A stretch of 64,000 nt of DNA. Origin: Brooklawnia sp963780175 (GTDB lineage Bacteria; Actinomycetota; Actinomycetes; Propionibacteriales; Propionibacteriaceae). The position numbers and the translations under genes were made by a program. The DNA is taken from contig CAWAAT010000001.1 in NCBI GenBank assembly GCA_963780175.1, positions 682,001 to 746,000 on the forward strand. The letters are read 5' to 3'. Positions 63,711-64,000 of the stretch are shown here, one piece after another (position 1 is the first letter of the stretch; each line of letters opens with the position of its first letter). Below the pieces are notes generated by a model. The model did not search any database, had not been told where the DNA came from, and saw nothing but the letters and a program-made list of their open reading frames with translations.

Positions 63711-64000
63711 TCAGCCGGCTTGCAGGGCCGCCGCCTGCACAACCGCTTCACGGGCATCCATAGGACCCACCTGAACCAGCTCGAGCCCCATCTTGTTGAT
63801 GGTGTTCAGCATGGGCTGGCCCATGTGGGCGAAGAGCACCCGCTGAACCTCGTTGTCCTTGAGAAAGCGAACGATGCGGGCGTGGTGCTGGCCGTGCCCG
63901 CCTTCATCGTGAAGCACATCCCACCCGACCTCATGCAGGTGCCAACGCGTGATCTGCTCGTCGACGACAGTTGCGACTGCCATCGTGACCGCCTTGCCGA
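63711..64000 (-). CDS. NifX/NifB-like (dinitrogenase cofactor) domain protein, 5' end cut by window
   Basis: At least 96 codons, running off the right edge. GKAVTMAVATVVDEQITRWH continues through HEVGWDVLHDEGGHGQHHAR with a His cluster, VQRVLFAHMGQPML and GLELVQ. The pattern fits the single-domain iron-molybdenum cofactor family (NifX/NifB/VnfX-like) of unknown role in non-fixing bacteria. An ATG at 63983 is possible, but family members usually have a strand upstream of it, so the real start is probably beyond 64000. Confidence 0.65.
   Translation of the reverse strand, partial: GKAVTMAVATVVDEQITRWHLHEVGWDVLHDEGGHGQHHARIVRFLKDNEVQRVLFAHMGQPMLNTINKMGLELVQVGPMDAREAVVQAAALQAG

Noticed and set aside
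1..64000. CRISPR array, rRNA, integrase or insertion sequence
   Set aside because: No regularly spaced repeats, rRNA sequence or transposase/integrase motif was found on either strand.

Overview
This 64-kb window comes from a high-GC Gram-positive actinobacterium, most likely of the Propionibacteriales. The support is the EttA / SsbB-like / twin-GTPase gene order, a MurT-GatD pair, heterodimeric CrtYc/CrtYd lycopene cyclase genes, many GTG starts and dense GC-rich coding on both strands. Taxonomy is inferred from gene content, not computed. There is no rRNA operon, CRISPR array or recognisable insertion sequence, and no stretch over 300 bases lacks a gene or gene remnant.

1-18 kb is mostly housekeeping: EttA (cut by the window edge), a second SSB, two adjacent dynamin-like GTPases, a PrsW-type membrane protease, an orphan amino-acid ABC ATPase, tRNA-Arg(TCT), an MFS carrier, oligoribonuclease, a HEAT-repeat lipoprotein, tRNA-His(GTG), Dps, a NUDIX hydrolase, the MurT-GatD lipid II amidating enzyme and two membrane proteins (one FUSC-like). 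18-22.7 kb holds a glucose-6-phosphate dehydrogenase gene with one base missing, crtYd/crtYc, a divergent cytochrome P450 (candidate carotenoid hydroxylase), a DUF302 protein and an HsmA-like membrane protein.

22.7-43 kb is accessory. Two MacB/Lol-like export systems (adaptor, ATPase, FtsX permease) flank a run of broken genes: a frameshifted SHOCT protein, a DUF2079 gene with an in-frame stop, a histidine kinase reduced to its ATPase domain, an internally deleted SDR, a sugar isomerase with two frameshifts and a MerR/B12-type remnant. Intact genes among them are a NarL-type regulator, an FGGY kinase, a PGRP amidase with SLH repeats, a second DUF2079 protein and a fasciclin lipoprotein with a strong terminator.

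43-51.6 kb encodes envelope and stress proteins: DUF4349 and DUF5671 proteins, a coupled chain of universal stress protein, small membrane protein and Abhydrolase_10-type protein, a beta-propeller lipoprotein, and a thioredoxin-CcdA fusion.

51.6-56.2 kb is a compact minus-strand operon: beta-helix GlmU-like protein, GlmM, variant NagB and a nucleotidyltransferase-like protein. It looks like an atypical, possibly imported route to UDP-GlcNAc. 56.3-61.9 kb is a light and carotenoid block: DNA photolyase, then an Idi-prenyl synthase fusion, CrtI and CrtB joined by 4-base overlaps. With CrtYcd and the P450 some 37 kb away, this gives a path from IPP to a cyclised, probably hydroxylated carotenoid. 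The window ends with a metallophosphoesterase, a cytidylate-kinase-like protein and a NifX/NifB-like protein cut by the edge.
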